This document shows, one piece after another, positions 1-11,700 of a stretch of 64,000 nucleotides of DNA. This stretch comes from Platynereis dumerilii (lineage: Eukaryota > Annelida > Polychaeta > Phyllodocida > Nereididae), in the NCBI GenBank assembly GCA_026936325.1, contig JAPTHN010000018.1, forward strand, positions 10,063,658 to 10,127,657, given 5' to 3'. Made by a program: the position numbers and the translations under genes. The notes beneath the pieces were generated by a model. That model did not search any database. It worked only from the letters and a program-made list of their open reading frames with translations, and had not been told where the DNA came from. Position 1 is the first letter of the stretch; every line of letters starts with the position of its first letter.

Positions 1-877
1 AAGTGCCTACATTGAAGGAATATGAGAAACATTGAAAAAATCGGATTTTTAGCCAAAACTGGCCGCCATCTTGGATTTTTAGGTCAAATATATTTCAAAC
101 CGCCAAAATACCCCCATATATGAATTCCTTGACCAAACAAACCCCAAAAATGTATTGCACATCACTGTAGCTCAAACCATTGAAAATTTAATTTCCGAAG
201 GTGTCAGTGGCAGCCATTTTGAATTTAGGCCTCTGAAGGAGTTAGACGGCACTTTTGGGAGGGTTACCCCGCTCCAATTTTATATAACCCTTTATAGATG
301 ACAAATCCATCATAAAACCTAACTTCGCATTCAACAGTCATGGAATTGTGATATATGACCAAACTAATACCCAAAGAAAAGATAATAAAGGGCAGGGCAA
401 ACGATATTTGGGGTTGGTTATGCCAACTCACACAATCGGGAAATATTGGAAAATTAAAGCTATAAAATCGATCAATGGAGGCCTTTATCCTTACATATTT
501 GGTTGCTGATAATACACTCACAGTGTTATACTTTGTGTTTACTTGGTTGATAATTTTGTGACCCTGCATCTTGACACGGCTGAAATGCAAACAAGTATTT
601 CTGTTGATTTCTCAGCGACCAGACATCGTAGGACCATGATTTTTTCGCTCACATATTTGTTGGGCAATGGGCAATCAGAGTGTAAGATCAAACGATAAAT
701 AAAAGCAAGGTTGAACCAGCTATGTGTCACCAGGTGACTACTCATAATTATGTAGCAACTTTCAGCCATCTGGTGAATTGCAATTGTGTTGAGGTTCCTC
801 AAGATCAGATTTTTTCAGTTCTGAACAAACTGATGTGAATTTAAGCCAATAATGACGTTACTGCTATTTTGCAAATA
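1..877. other. Unassigned AT-rich DNA
   Basis: No gene is recognised here. Open frames on the reverse strand at about 264-800 are short, overlap each other and show no domain. The first 250 bases contain a phrase of the kind common in interspersed repeats (GGCCGCCATCTTGGAT), so an old repeat is possible. Confidence 0.3.
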
Positions 878-1269
878 CTGTAGCGGATGAAAGTTTAGGC
901 CGTGTCAATTTTTTGGCAATATAAGGGAAAACAGGTGCTCAGCTGAAAAATGTTTGCTTGGATTTTGTTGCCTGTGTGTCAGGGAAGTTCTACAATAAAG
1001 AAAACTTTATCACTTACTTGAATATGTGTGATAAACAAAAATTTCAAGTGGTCTAAACTTACGGTCTGATGCTGCTTACATCCACAAAGGCCCTTAATGG
1101 CATTGTGCATTAGAGGAAAGGTGGCTAAATTATTCAATGTTATTTTAGACAAGTTATTCAACCATGTTTCATGTGATTTAAAGGCAATCAGTCATGAAAC
1201 AGGAAAAAACACATTTTTTAATAATTTTTAAACTTAGGAGGTACTAATGGTGATTCAATGAGCCAAAAT
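878..1269 (+). repeat. Left terminal inverted repeat of the 4.2-kb transposon
   Basis: Pairs with 4831-5114. Shared landmarks in order are the tip, a block ending in CAGGGAAGTTCTACAATA, a block with TGGTCTAAACTTACGGTC, and the inner edge near GATTCAATGAGCCAAA. The arms have drifted with small indels, so the element is not very young. Confidence 0.75.
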
Positions 1270-2578
1270 TGCTAATAAATAGAAGGTTAACTAAAAAGAA
1301 CCAAGAAAATATGTGTCTGACACATTTTCAACCTTTTAATGGAGTATGAATACACTTGACACCCAGTCATACTGCAAAAATGGTGTTTTTTCCTGGGTTT
1401 TGTCTAAGAGACGCCTATTTGAAGCATCAGAAAACAATGACCGGAGTGTTTACATTGACCTAAGCATGTGTCCTGATGAAATCAAAACAACTTTTGATTG
1501 TTCACTTTACTTATGGTTAAACTACAGCCACTTTTATGAAAGGCGTACAACTGGTCCATTCATTAACATTATGTTTCAGTACACTTTCCAGAGTGGCGTC
1601 TGTAATTTTGTCTGTACTATGGGAAATGAATAAAAATTTGTTCCTCGCTGGATAAATCACATATTGCCTCTCCCTAGGTGAATAACCTATACATATGCTA
1701 TTGCATGGTACATATAGGCTATGAGTCAGTCACACGTTTATGAATAATAACAAGCATTGGCATTTAGCATGCCAAGTATTGGGACTGACATCACTGGCAG
1801 CATGCTAGATCATTTCTTGTAAGCACTTGAAGTTTGTCTACTGTAAGTCGCATGAAACAGTTGATGACAGTTTTTAAGCTGGTTGTTCTGTTTCACACAG
1901 GTACCCATGCATGCTTTTTGTATTGAAAAAGTCTGGTTAAATAGCAACAACAATGAGAAACAATGAGAAACATGAGGGGAGGGGGGGGGGCGGTTCATCA
2001 TTCATGGCTCTATTGGCGATTATGAATGAATAAAATTCTGTGCATGCTGAGAGCAAAGTATCCAGGCAATTTTACCAGTTGGTTTATTGCCAATGATTTT
2101 ACCTAGCCCTAATAAATTTTTGCACAGTTATACAGGGATAAACTTTGTAAATGTTGAGAAAGCCTGGTTCCAATGCGTGGCAATGTGAAATAACATGACA
2201 AACACTGAAGTCTTGTAAGAATGAGGGGAGTTTTTCAACTGAACACCTGTGGGCGACTATAAGGTTGAGACTGAGATTAAGCAGGTGACTGAACTTTAGT
2301 TGCCAAGTGATTACACTTTAGTGTCAATCTCTGTATCATAGAGGTGACTATGGTGTGATTATGAATGTAAGAAAGTTATAATCATAGCATGCCGGCGACA
2401 CTGAGACAATATAAGAGGCGAAAGCTCCAGGTTATAATGCCATGGCCACATTTAATTCAAGCTTGTAAATTCATTGATTTTAACTTATTGAATTTAGTAA
2501 TAAACTGAAAACAATGTATAATAAAGCATAATACATACAACTCTAAAAAAAATTAGAAAATTGTCACAGTACCATATT

Positions 2579-2616
2579 TAGATAGATAGATAGATAGATA
2601 TATATATAGATAGATC

Positions 2617-2678
<62 letters not shown>

Positions 2679-2683
2679 CAGAC

Positions 2684-2746
<63 letters not shown>

Positions 2747-2768
2747 CAGATAGACAGATAGATAGACA
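2579..2768. repeat. (GATA)n microsatellite
   Basis: About 47 nearly uninterrupted GATA units with a few GACA variants. The reverse strand is open only because it reads as a Tyr-Leu-Ser-Ile peptide repeat; this is not a gene. Confidence 0.95.
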
Positions 2769-3261
2769 ATAAAATATTTTATTGACCTATCTTTTACTGG
2801 TTAGTTTTGTACAGCTTTTGTGACTTCAGTTGTGAAAGCCAACTAAGTCTATGGGACTGACAGAAACATACTGTCAATCGCCAGAGAGAGTTAATGGCAT
2901 TTTGGCGACTAATTAAAAACAGTGGTATTGTGCTCACTGTCCATGTTTTCATGTATTTGTTTCACATACAATAAAAGAAAAATAAATGTAATTTATTTTA
3001 GTTGTGCAGATCTGCCATTGCTGACTGCGAAACACAGCTGGCAGTGAAATCCACTCAACTGCATACTGTTAATCGCCAATGGTGTGAGTATACAAGTGAT
3101 TATAATAAGTGTCAGTCTCTTTGGTGTCTTGGAGGTGACTATGGAGTGATTTATGTAACCTTGGCTACTTATATTATGTTTCTGCCAGTCCCATACACTT
3201 GAGTAAGAAAGCTATAGATCTGAAACCAGGCAACACTGGGCTGACTGCGACTTTAAACAAG

Positions 3262-3268
3262 ATATATG

Positions 3269-3334
<66 letters not shown>

Positions 3335-3441
3335 CAGATAGATAAATAGATAGATAGATAGATAGATAGACAGATACATAGACAGATACATAGACAGGTA
3401 ATTAGATAGACAGATAGATAGATGGATAGACAGATAGATAG
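3262..3441. repeat. Second (GATA)n microsatellite
   Basis: About 45 GATA/GACA units inside the same transposon, with more interruptions after 3330 (GACA, GATACATA). The two arrays lie about 0.5 kb apart and may share an origin by internal duplication. Confidence 0.95.
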
Positions 3442-3442
3442 A

Positions 3443-3665
3443 ATGTGCAAATGCCTTTCTTCAGCTGCTCATAGGGGTTTTGAGTCACGGAAACAGTGGG
3501 CTTTCGACTAGTACCCTGTCTTGGCAGCATGTCCGTTGTATCAGTGTCTATGCTCGGCCATGAAACATCCTCATCTGGGGTTGATATGAATGCTTGACAT
3601 CTTTCTATATTTATCCACACTGACCTGCTATCAGAAGTTTGTTGGCTATAATACGCAGGTATTAA
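3443..3665 (-). other. Possible exon fragment inside the transposon
   Basis: A reverse-strand open stretch of about 74 codons has ordinary soluble-protein composition (the phrases DEDVSWPSIDTDTTDM and NPYEQLKKG occur), unlike the low-complexity DNA next to it. On that strand it is preceded by a T-rich tract and an AG that could be a splice acceptor. I recognise no family and cannot exclude chance. It would be a captured host exon if real. Confidence 0.2.
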
Positions 3666-4830
3666 AATAGGAAAAAAATTAAATACATGCACATACATAC
3701 ATATAAATCAGTTTTCAATTTCTAATAATTATCTTGCAAAACTGTAATAACAGTTGTCAGGTTGAGGGGCTGATGCTGCACTCCATTGTATAGTGAATTT
3801 TCACAGTTATAAGAAATTAAACTGTGACACTGTGTACTTGCTTATTACTGTTTTTTCTAAGTGGCCAGTAATCCCCTAAGTGTCCATAATCGTAATCTTT
3901 GGTGATTACAGCTCAAAATCGCTAGTATCAGCATAATGATTTCACAGTTGGTATATTTGCCATTTCAGCTGTGTCACTTGGAACCCGCACTGATCACACC
4001 ATTTCAAATTCACACATAAGCTGTTAGATTGTTGCTCAACATTGATTAATCAGTTTGATGTTTTGAATAAATCCAAAAGTTACAATATCCAGCTATATAT
4101 AATGCATGGATTTTGTGCATAACTGCTATCAGTTTTAGCACTTTTACAACTAAACAATTTCATTCACTCTCACAGTCATTTGTTGGTCTGAGAGGTTATC
4201 ATGTGTTGCTCTGTCTTGTCAAAAATAATATACTCAGGAACCATTCAGAATTTAAGACCTAAGGGGCGGGGGGAGTTTTGCTTGGGGGCATCCTTATCAC
4301 TGATTTCCAATAATGTTTATTTGATGATCGAATTCTTAGCCTCCTTGTCTGGCCTTTTCCCAAATTTTTGGGGAGCAACTACCCCCCCCCCCCCATTCTC
4401 GTCCTCTGGTATGCCCATGCAACACCGCCACATTCTTTTCCAAAAAATCTCCCCATCATCCCCATTCCAGTCAATTCTGAACAGTTTCTTTCGTGCAGAT
4501 CTCACCTAAAAGGCTGAAAAGCCACACGGTGCTGCCCTCAATGAGAAATTTCACAACAGGACACCATGAATTTCCATGATGGATCAAGCAAGTGGCTCAA
4601 ACATATCAGTTTCACCTGCTCCAACTGTATCAAACAACCATACCAATGAATGCAGATTAATCAACTGTCATTCACACTTAGACAGCCCATAAGCCTGACT
4701 TGTTGGTAGCAGTTGGAATCAACACTCAAGCTTGGAGTGCCAATAGTGATGTCAGTATTGCAATACTGACATCATCTGGGCATATATTCACATGGGACAT
4801 GGCACACTTATACGAGATCTGTAATAACAA

Positions 4831-5114
4831 ATTTGGCTCATTGAATCCCCATTATTACAGTCAGTCCTCCTAAGTTGAAATTGTAAAGAAGGGCCTTTGT
4901 GGAAGCAAGCAAGCATCAGACCGTAAGTTTAGACCACTAGAAATTTGTTTATCACACATATTCAAGTAAGTGATAAAAATATATCAAGTTTTCTCTATTG
5001 TAGAACTTCCCTGACACATAGGCAAGAAAATCCATGCAAAATTTTTCAGCTGAGCACCTATTTTCCCTTATATTGCCAAAAAATTGATGCGGCCTAAACT
5101 TTCGTCCGCTACTG
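4831..5114 (-). repeat. Right terminal inverted repeat of the 4.2-kb transposon
   Basis: Reverse complement of 878-1269, lacking the extra stretch in the left arm. It ends in TCCGCTACTG followed by TA. Confidence 0.75.
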
Positions 5115-5116
5115 TA

Positions 5117-5550
5117 TGTTATGATTTACAAATGATTTCTTATTTGCAGACACTAAAACTGATTTTGAATTTTTTTAGGACATAATATTCTATAGGGAAA
5201 AGGGCCACTAAAAAGTGTATGACATCATTTATCTCTACAGAATACATGTCCTAGGAAAAACTTCACATTCAGTCTCAGTGTCTGCAACTAGGAAATAAAC
5301 TACAGAGAATTGAATAATATATATTTTCTCAATGTGTTTCACAACTGATTTCGTAGTTGTACGTGTAAGTCAACTCACCTTTGTTTCGCAAGTTTTGAGC
5401 AGTTATTTGACAATACTAAGAAACTGGGTAAATGTTCAAGATCAGATGTCTTTGCGTAAACTGTCTCTACCAAATCATCAACTTTTGCATGCAATTTGAA
5501 ACATAGGCTGTGCAGCAGCAAACCATGGAAAGGCTGAACTAGACAAATTT
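5117..5550. other. Unassigned spacer between two transposons
   Basis: AT-rich DNA between the 878-5114 element and the inverted repeat starting at 5551. No gene or repeat structure is recognised. Confidence 0.3.
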
Positions 5551-6220
5551 ATATTAGTTATAGAGTATTCCATACACAAAGATCTTACTTTTTGCTTGTC
5601 TGGAGCTTTCAACCATCTCTCATGGTTTTCTTCAGCAGATTGATTCAAACTCAGGAAGCTGTTGTTGATGTTGTTGTTTCAAAGTTTCCCTCCCGAGCAG
5701 CAACGTAAATCAAACCTTTCACTACGTAATTATTTTGGTTAGAATCAAACGTTTGGCCAAACGACGTATGACAAAGGTAGGGCAAAGGTAATTTCCAAAC
5801 GTTGCAATCAGATGGAAAACCATACGTAGGTCGCAACCTTAGTAAGAGGTTGGCAGACAGTTTGTTTTATAGTTTGGCCTAACGTTCGAGTCACACGTAA
5901 GTCATACCTTTGGTTGAGAGGTTGGAAGACAGTTTGGTTGTAACGTTTGGCTAAACGTGTCAGTCATACGTTAGTCTACCTTTGGTTGATAGGTTTGAAG
6001 AATGTTTGACTATTACGTATGACCATACCTTTGATTCATAGGTTTGTTGCACATTCATTTGAGAGGTTTTTAAAACCTTAGACTGTTACGTCAGGCATAC
6101 CTTTGGTAAAGAGGTTTGAAGAATGTTTGACTATTACGTATGACCATACCTTTGATTCATAGGTTTGTCGAACATTCATTTGAGATGTTTTTACGACCTT
6201 AGACTACTACGTGTGACCAT

Positions 6221-6258
6221 ACCTTTGATTCATAGGTTTATCAAAGGTATGGTCACAC
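6221..6258. repeat. 14-bp stem hairpin, copy A
   Basis: ACCATACCTTTGAT and its exact complement ATCAAAGGTATGGT are separated by a 10-base loop. The same hairpin occurs in copy B at about 59258-59295. Confidence 0.8.
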
Positions 6259-6564
6259 ATTTGGCAATACGTAAGTTCCAAGGTTACTCCAACGTGTTTT
6301 TGATATGTATGGACAACGTTTGAAAGTAATGTTCAGGACAAACGTCTGATCATACGTATCTGCCAAAGGTTTGTTGAAGGTTTGCACAAAGTTGCAGAAC
6401 CTAGGATCCTGATTCTCAGAGAGCCTTGTAGCGCCATCTATTTCATACCTATTCCAATCTATCTGGTAACTTGGAGAATATAAAAACTCCAACAGGATGC
6501 TTGCTGGAGATGATTGAATGAAGCCATGAAAAGATAGTAGAGACACCAGTAAAAAAAATTTCAA
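6253..6564 (-). other. Conserved open frame in copy A without an ATG
   Basis: A reverse-strand frame of about 103 codons is open but begins at TTG, with an in-frame stop five codons further upstream and no ATG before the conserved part. The segment from about residue 40 (containing RLSEN, DPRFCNFVQTFNK and NITFKRCPYISKT) recurs with few amino-acid changes in copy B at 59052-59243. An AG acceptor-like site lies just upstream, so this may be an exon rather than a whole gene. The apparent hydrophobic N-terminus should not be taken as a signal peptide, since no initiator is present. Function unknown. Confidence 0.35.
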
Positions 6565-8089
6565 TATATATATCTGTTAACATGCGAAAGATTTGATAGG
6601 CAAAAAAAAATTTCCCAAGTACTGCTCAACCAAAAACGAGCAAGAGAGAATCACTTGAGACCGTAATTGAAATGAGCCTACTTGCAACAGAATGCCACCT
6701 ATCCAGCAGGCCAATTTGGATTGGGATTTTTCCAACTCTTCAGAGTTGCAGCATTAATCCCTTACAAGGTAAGTGAATATTCTTATTTATTTTAGTCCCT
6801 AAATGGACTGCAGACTGCTTGGTAAAACAAGGAAGAAAAGTCTGCTGATTTTGGAGCCACCTTCAGTGCTTGCTGCTTGGCTCTGCTCTCTCTATCTCTC
6901 TGTTTTTCTCTTCTCTTCACTGCTTTAATTTATGTTTTCTCTTTGCAGATCTCCAACCAACCATCCATCCCCCTAAAGACCTAAAAAAAAACAATTCTTG
7001 AAATCTGCCCCCCCCCCCCTAAAAAAAATCCTGCAATAAAATGAGAGCATTCTTTACTCATCCATAACGAGGGCCAATATTCAAGGGCTTTATATAATTA
7101 AATTAAATTAATTTTTTTTGAGGGGGCAGGGCAGGCCGGGTGGCTGGGTCCGCCTGAAGCAATGCGGCAGTCCCCCGGCCCACCCGAGCGATCCGCCCCT
7201 GGCCGACGCCTCCCTGGTACAGTGAATCCACTGGTTAAACATCGGTAATTGACGGGCTGATTGTGAAGCATACACAACACCTAGAGTCCATCCGAAGGAG
7301 TCATTTGACCCATGCACATCCTAGAATCAATCGGCCATGGTTAAATAAATCGTTACGGGCGTATAAATGGTGTTCTTGACCGATATAAATCTAATCCACA
7401 CGAGCGTGGGCCAGCCATGGCCGCCTCCTCCGAGTTTTGCGCATGCGCAAGAACCAGTGCGCTGGGCTGGCCTGCAACGCCTGACGCCCCAGAGGCGTAT
7501 AACGACTGATTCTTCAACGTGGGGGGTACGTAGTGAAGGGAGGTTGGAGAAATACGCATTATTTACGATATATACGTACGTAGTAACCTCGTAACCAGTT
7601 GTCGACAAATTACGTAGATTTCAAACGTTGGGTCTGATGTGAATGGGAGGTTTAATGCTTCCTTAGAACAACGTTCCTCAAAGGAAGTTGTCCAGAAGGG
7701 TTAGAAGCCATCTACATTAGAAGACACAAGCCTGCCCTTAACAGAGACATGGGACTGGACCTGCCGCCCATCTATCAGTCTTTCTGGTCATGTGACACAT
7801 TGTCACATGACCAAACTGTGAAACAACAACATCAACAACAGCTTCCTGAGTTTGAATCAGTCTGCTCAAGAAAACCATGAGAGATGGTTGAAAGCTCCAG
7901 ACAAGCAAAAAGTAAGATCTTTGTGTATGGAATACTCTATAACTAATATGAACTCCCAAAGATCAGGATCAAACCTCCATGGATAGACAAATTTACATAT
8001 ATTATGGTGCAGTTTCATACATGTACATGGAATAGGTTATGAGCTGTCGGTCGAAAACCTAGAAGTATATTAACTTATATTTTTAAATT

Positions 8090-8715
8090 TTTTTCTAAAT
8101 ATTTAAAAATTGTTAAACTACCTATCAATGAGACCAGTGAAAGATCTTTATAGGCAATATGTGGATGAATTTTTAATCCAGGTACATGCAAGAGTGGCTA
8201 TGTTTAGGGCCAGAAACAAAAATTATAATTTGCAATATATTTTGTCAATATTTCAAAAAGTATAGAATGACAATGAATCGTACCATCAAAAGGCAGAACA
8301 GCATCATATAGGTGACATGTTTTTGAAATTTCATCCATGTACATGCAATACTGGGCAAGTTCCGGGCCAGAAATGAAAACAAATTGTTTTCATGATTTTT
8401 TCTCAATATTTCAAAAACTATAGAATAACCATCAATCAGACCATCAAAAGGCACAATTGGACCATATAGGCTATATGTGTACCAAATTTCATCCATGTAC
8501 ATGCAATAGTGACCGAGTCTTGATCCAGAAACGAAAAAAATAATTTTTTATCTTTTTGTTCAATATTTCAAAAAGTATGGATTATCCATCAATCAGACCA
8601 TCAAAAGGCACAACTAGACCATATAGGCTATATGTGTACCAAATTTCATCTATGTACATGCAATAGGACCCGAGTTCTGGCCCGGAAACTATCTATCTGC
8701 CCGCCGCCCAACCGC
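8090..8715. repeat. Tandem repeat of about 150-158 bp, four copies
   Basis: The phrase ACCATCAAAAGGCA starts at 8282, 8440 and 8597, and a degenerate version at 8133, giving spacings of 149-158. Each unit also has a CAATATTTCAAAAA motif and a CCATGTACATGCAAT motif. The array ends in a C/G-rich stretch near 8695-8730 followed by TTCGAACTTCGTTCG. Confidence 0.85.
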
Positions 8716-8779
8716 CCGGCAGACGGACAACATTTTACCAAAATGATAACAATACCTTCTTCGAACTTCGTTCGCTGAA

Positions 8780-11700
8780 GGTAAAAAAAATATGTGCAAT
8801 GGTTATCCTACAGGAGATGGTTTGTTGCAAAACCCTGCCCTTTTTTGGACTAGACACTGAACTTGAACGTGAAATTTTTCTACCATTTGGCTGAGTGGTG
8901 TCAAAAACTTTTTTATGTAACTTTTCCCCTTAATACCTGTCCAAGAACAAAAAACACATTTGGGTTAAATGTCTACAATTATATTTTGAAATAGACTGAA
9001 AAGATAATACTGCAATAGAAAAAAAAACACTGATCAATATTTCAACTTCAAACTGCAGAATGAAAGATATCTCGCATCACACCTAACCACTGTGTACTCA
9101 CCAAGTGACCTAATTAAGGATTTTTTGTGTAGATTTCTCATATATAGAGCAAACAACAAACTTTGCAATATGACTGATATGCTGTCTTATAGTACAAGTA
9201 ATACACTTAAACATGTTTGCTGTCTTTACAATATATATTTCTTCTTTTGTCATCTGTTTGATTTCGAATTTTCATAATCAATCATTTATCAAACCCACTT
9301 AGTCTAAATTAGTAGTGATAATGTGCAAGCATCAGGAGCTATAGTGGTAGATGTCGCGCATCATGGCACTACAAAACTATGCAATCACACAAACTGTCAT
9401 CTATATACAATGTAAGTCAGTACTTTACTTTAGAAAAAAAACTGTAAGCTACCAAATCCTGTCAAACAGTTGAAACAATATCAGGATAACCATCATGCAG
9501 TAGACAGTTCACCACCAGATAACCTTGACCAGTATTGTCATAGGATTACTCAAGGTGACGTCTTTTGTCCACGTTTATTTACCTAAAGTTCCTGCCAAGA
9601 CCATGTCCCTAATTGGACTTTACAATCCTTAATTGAGCCCTGATTAACTTGTCTGGCTTAGAGATGCTTAGCAATTCATGGGTGGATGTAGCTCATCCTG
9701 TACAGCCAGCTGTGCTCTAACTGGATACTCCCGTAGATGAAAAGGGAACTCTCACTACTGCCCTCTTTGGACAAGCTTTAAACAGTGAATTAATTGTACA
9801 CCATTAGAAACTCCAGAAGATATTACAGTCAAAGGACAGTAGACCAACAGCTTTATTTGCCAAACAAAACTGTAAAAAAACTTATAAGTTTTGTTGCAAT
9901 TTGTCAAGGTTTGTTTCTAATCAAGTCATGACAAACAACACCTCAGTAAAAGTTTCAAACAGTAAATTCTCTCGATTATCTATGGAATAAAACTGTTTCT
10001 TCCACTGGAATTTAAGAATGCAAGAAAATATGATGGGAAAATCTTGGTGCCGCACATTTACATTGCTGCAATACTGTGACGACGTTCCATTTCGATGAAA
10101 ATTACGTTGATTTATATGGTAGAAATGACGTTGTCACAATAATACTTGGGTGGGAGAAATTCCGATAGAGGCAATTCAAGAAAGTACCACATTGAGTAGT
10201 CAGGCAGATGACTGAATGGATAAGCAATACATGTAAATTGGTTGGTAATTACTGTCAACGAATGGTGATTTGTTTTGATAGCGGTACAACATTGCCTTAG
10301 AGGAGTTCCTGTAGCTTATATATTTATGTTCATTGTAAGATAGGCCTACTATATGAGCTACAAATAAATAATCTGAATCTGAATCTGATAGCATTCAAAG
10401 TATACTATATGACTTCTCAAATTGCTTATGAGTACTGTAAGAGAGAATAGCATGGCATAGATAAGCACATGACCTACAAGGAACATTTCAGTAAAATTCT
10501 GTAAGCAATTGACATGCTTTGACTGTAAAAATGTCAGATAATGAATGAGGTGTCACTTTTGTACTTCATGTACCTTTATGTACCAGTGTAATGTATGATC
10601 AATTTTACTGAACAGTTGCTTGATCTGAATTTGCTTAACGCTTCTTATAACTCAATTATCACAATGATTAATACAGTATCAATTTAAATTGCATAAAACA
10701 ACCTGCTTAGAGGAGCAACGCTCATTTTTTGATCATGCAACAATTGCTTGTGACAATGTCTCTACTGCGATTGTGTCTAATATCAAAAAGTGCTTTACAG
10801 AAGACACCGGATATTCCAAATAGCACTATGAGGATATTTGAAAAGGTCAAAAAGCCCCCAAGATGCTATTTGGGTATTTCATCACTCCCTATTTCATCAG
10901 ATGACATTCCATCAGTGCTTTGGCAGACTATTATGGAGCTTTGGCAGACCATATGGTGCTTTGGCAGCTGCCAATTATTCTCTGGGTCCCATTTTCGGTT
11001 CCAAAATATCCAGCAGAGGGGGCATCAACTTTGGAGGCCCTGGCATGCATGCACTTTAATGTACATTGTAGTGCCCTCTTGTGTTGTAGAAGAGATGGCA
11101 GTGCATGACAGCCCAAAGTTCTAACAATATATTATGACAAAGTCTCTAACATAGCACATTAGAACTTTTGGAAAAGTTCAGTAGAAAATGTGGCTTAGTT
11201 GCCCTTTATGGATATTTCGTGAGGGATATTGGCAAAGCATGGTGAGGGGAGTAGATGTTATGACAAAGACCTATTTTAGTGTCTGGCATGCAAAAAGCAG
11301 CCCAATTTGCAAATCGGGCATGTAGACCTTTTGGCTGTAACAACAATTTTTCTAAAGGGAAAATGAGTCTGACAGAAGATCAGGCAATACCCCAAGAGGG
11401 TTTCAGAGGTAATTTTACCCTCTTGTGAGCAGACAACCCCCAGGGTGTAGGTGATGAGGCGAAAGTCTGGAAATTAGGTAATATTCCCTGGGGACTTGTG
11501 TACTCATGGTCTAGTGCAAGCAATTGAAATTACTATGCAGCAAAAAAAGTCTGGGATTTTGGCGATTTTGCTTTGATACTTTGAGACTTGTGTACTACGA
11601 ATGCAGTGCAGACAATTTAACACAATTGATTGGACAGAGACTTTGTATATGCTGAGAAACAGGCAATGTGCATTTTATTTTATGGTCATGTCAGACTTCA

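Larger units (their letters stand above)
878..5114. mobile_element. Non-autonomous DNA transposon with long TIRs and TA target site
   Basis: The two ends are inverted copies: left 878-1269 matches the reverse complement of right 4831-5114 over nearly 300 bases. The left arm has about 130 extra bases near 1100-1230. The termini read CTGTAGCGGA (left) and CAGTAGCGGA (right, reverse complement), each flanked by TA (876-877, 5115-5116). CAGT-type ends at a TA duplication are the Tc1/mariner pattern, so that superfamily is inferred. No transposase is visible in the 3.6-kb interior, which holds two GATA arrays, a C-run near 4381-4394, a 28-bp palindrome at 4747-4774 and degenerate internal duplications (2308-2362 resembles 3096-3150). 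It is probably mobilised in trans or dead. Confidence 0.75.
5684..7665 (-). repeat. Composite repeat family, copy A
   Basis: The left edge (5684-5870) matches copy C at 38375-38545, sharing TAAATCAAACCTTTCACT. The centre-left (6220-6460) is over 90 percent identical in inverted orientation to copy B at 59030-59295. The right edge (7590-7665) matches copy B at 57250-57330 inverted (TTGTCGACAAATTACGTAG). Bases 5870-6340 are degenerate subterminal repeats built on ACGTATGACCATACC and TTTGATTCATAGG. CpG-rich DNA with GCGCATGCGC lies near 7120-7520. The architecture suggests a DNA transposon with long repetitive subterminal zones, but the superfamily is unknown. Confidence 0.6.
5551..7949. mobile_element. 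Composite element bounded by about 130-bp inverted repeats
   Basis: Bases 5551-5681 and 7819-7949 are near-perfect reverse complements; both contain a run like AGTTATAGAGTATTCCATAC and a run of GTTGTTGATG units. Between them lies copy A of a repeat family that recurs at 38375-39425 and 57245-59372. The inverted arms are absent from the other two copies, so either copy A inserted into an older inverted-repeat element or the arms belong to a different layer. No transposase is recognised. Confidence 0.6.

Noticed and set aside
2578-2769. Open frames reading Leu-Ser-Ile-Tyr repeats (also at 3253-3450 and 19044-19360)
   Set aside because: They are translations of GATA/TATC microsatellites; a 4-base repeat without stops is open in all frames.
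6253-6564. Secreted protein with signal peptide
   Set aside because: The apparent initiator is TTG, an in-frame stop lies five codons upstream and no ATG is available, so no signal peptide can be claimed.
10729-11124. 131-codon forward frame
   Set aside because: Includes a local CTTTGGCAGAC repeat, overlaps other open frames on both strands and resembles no protein.
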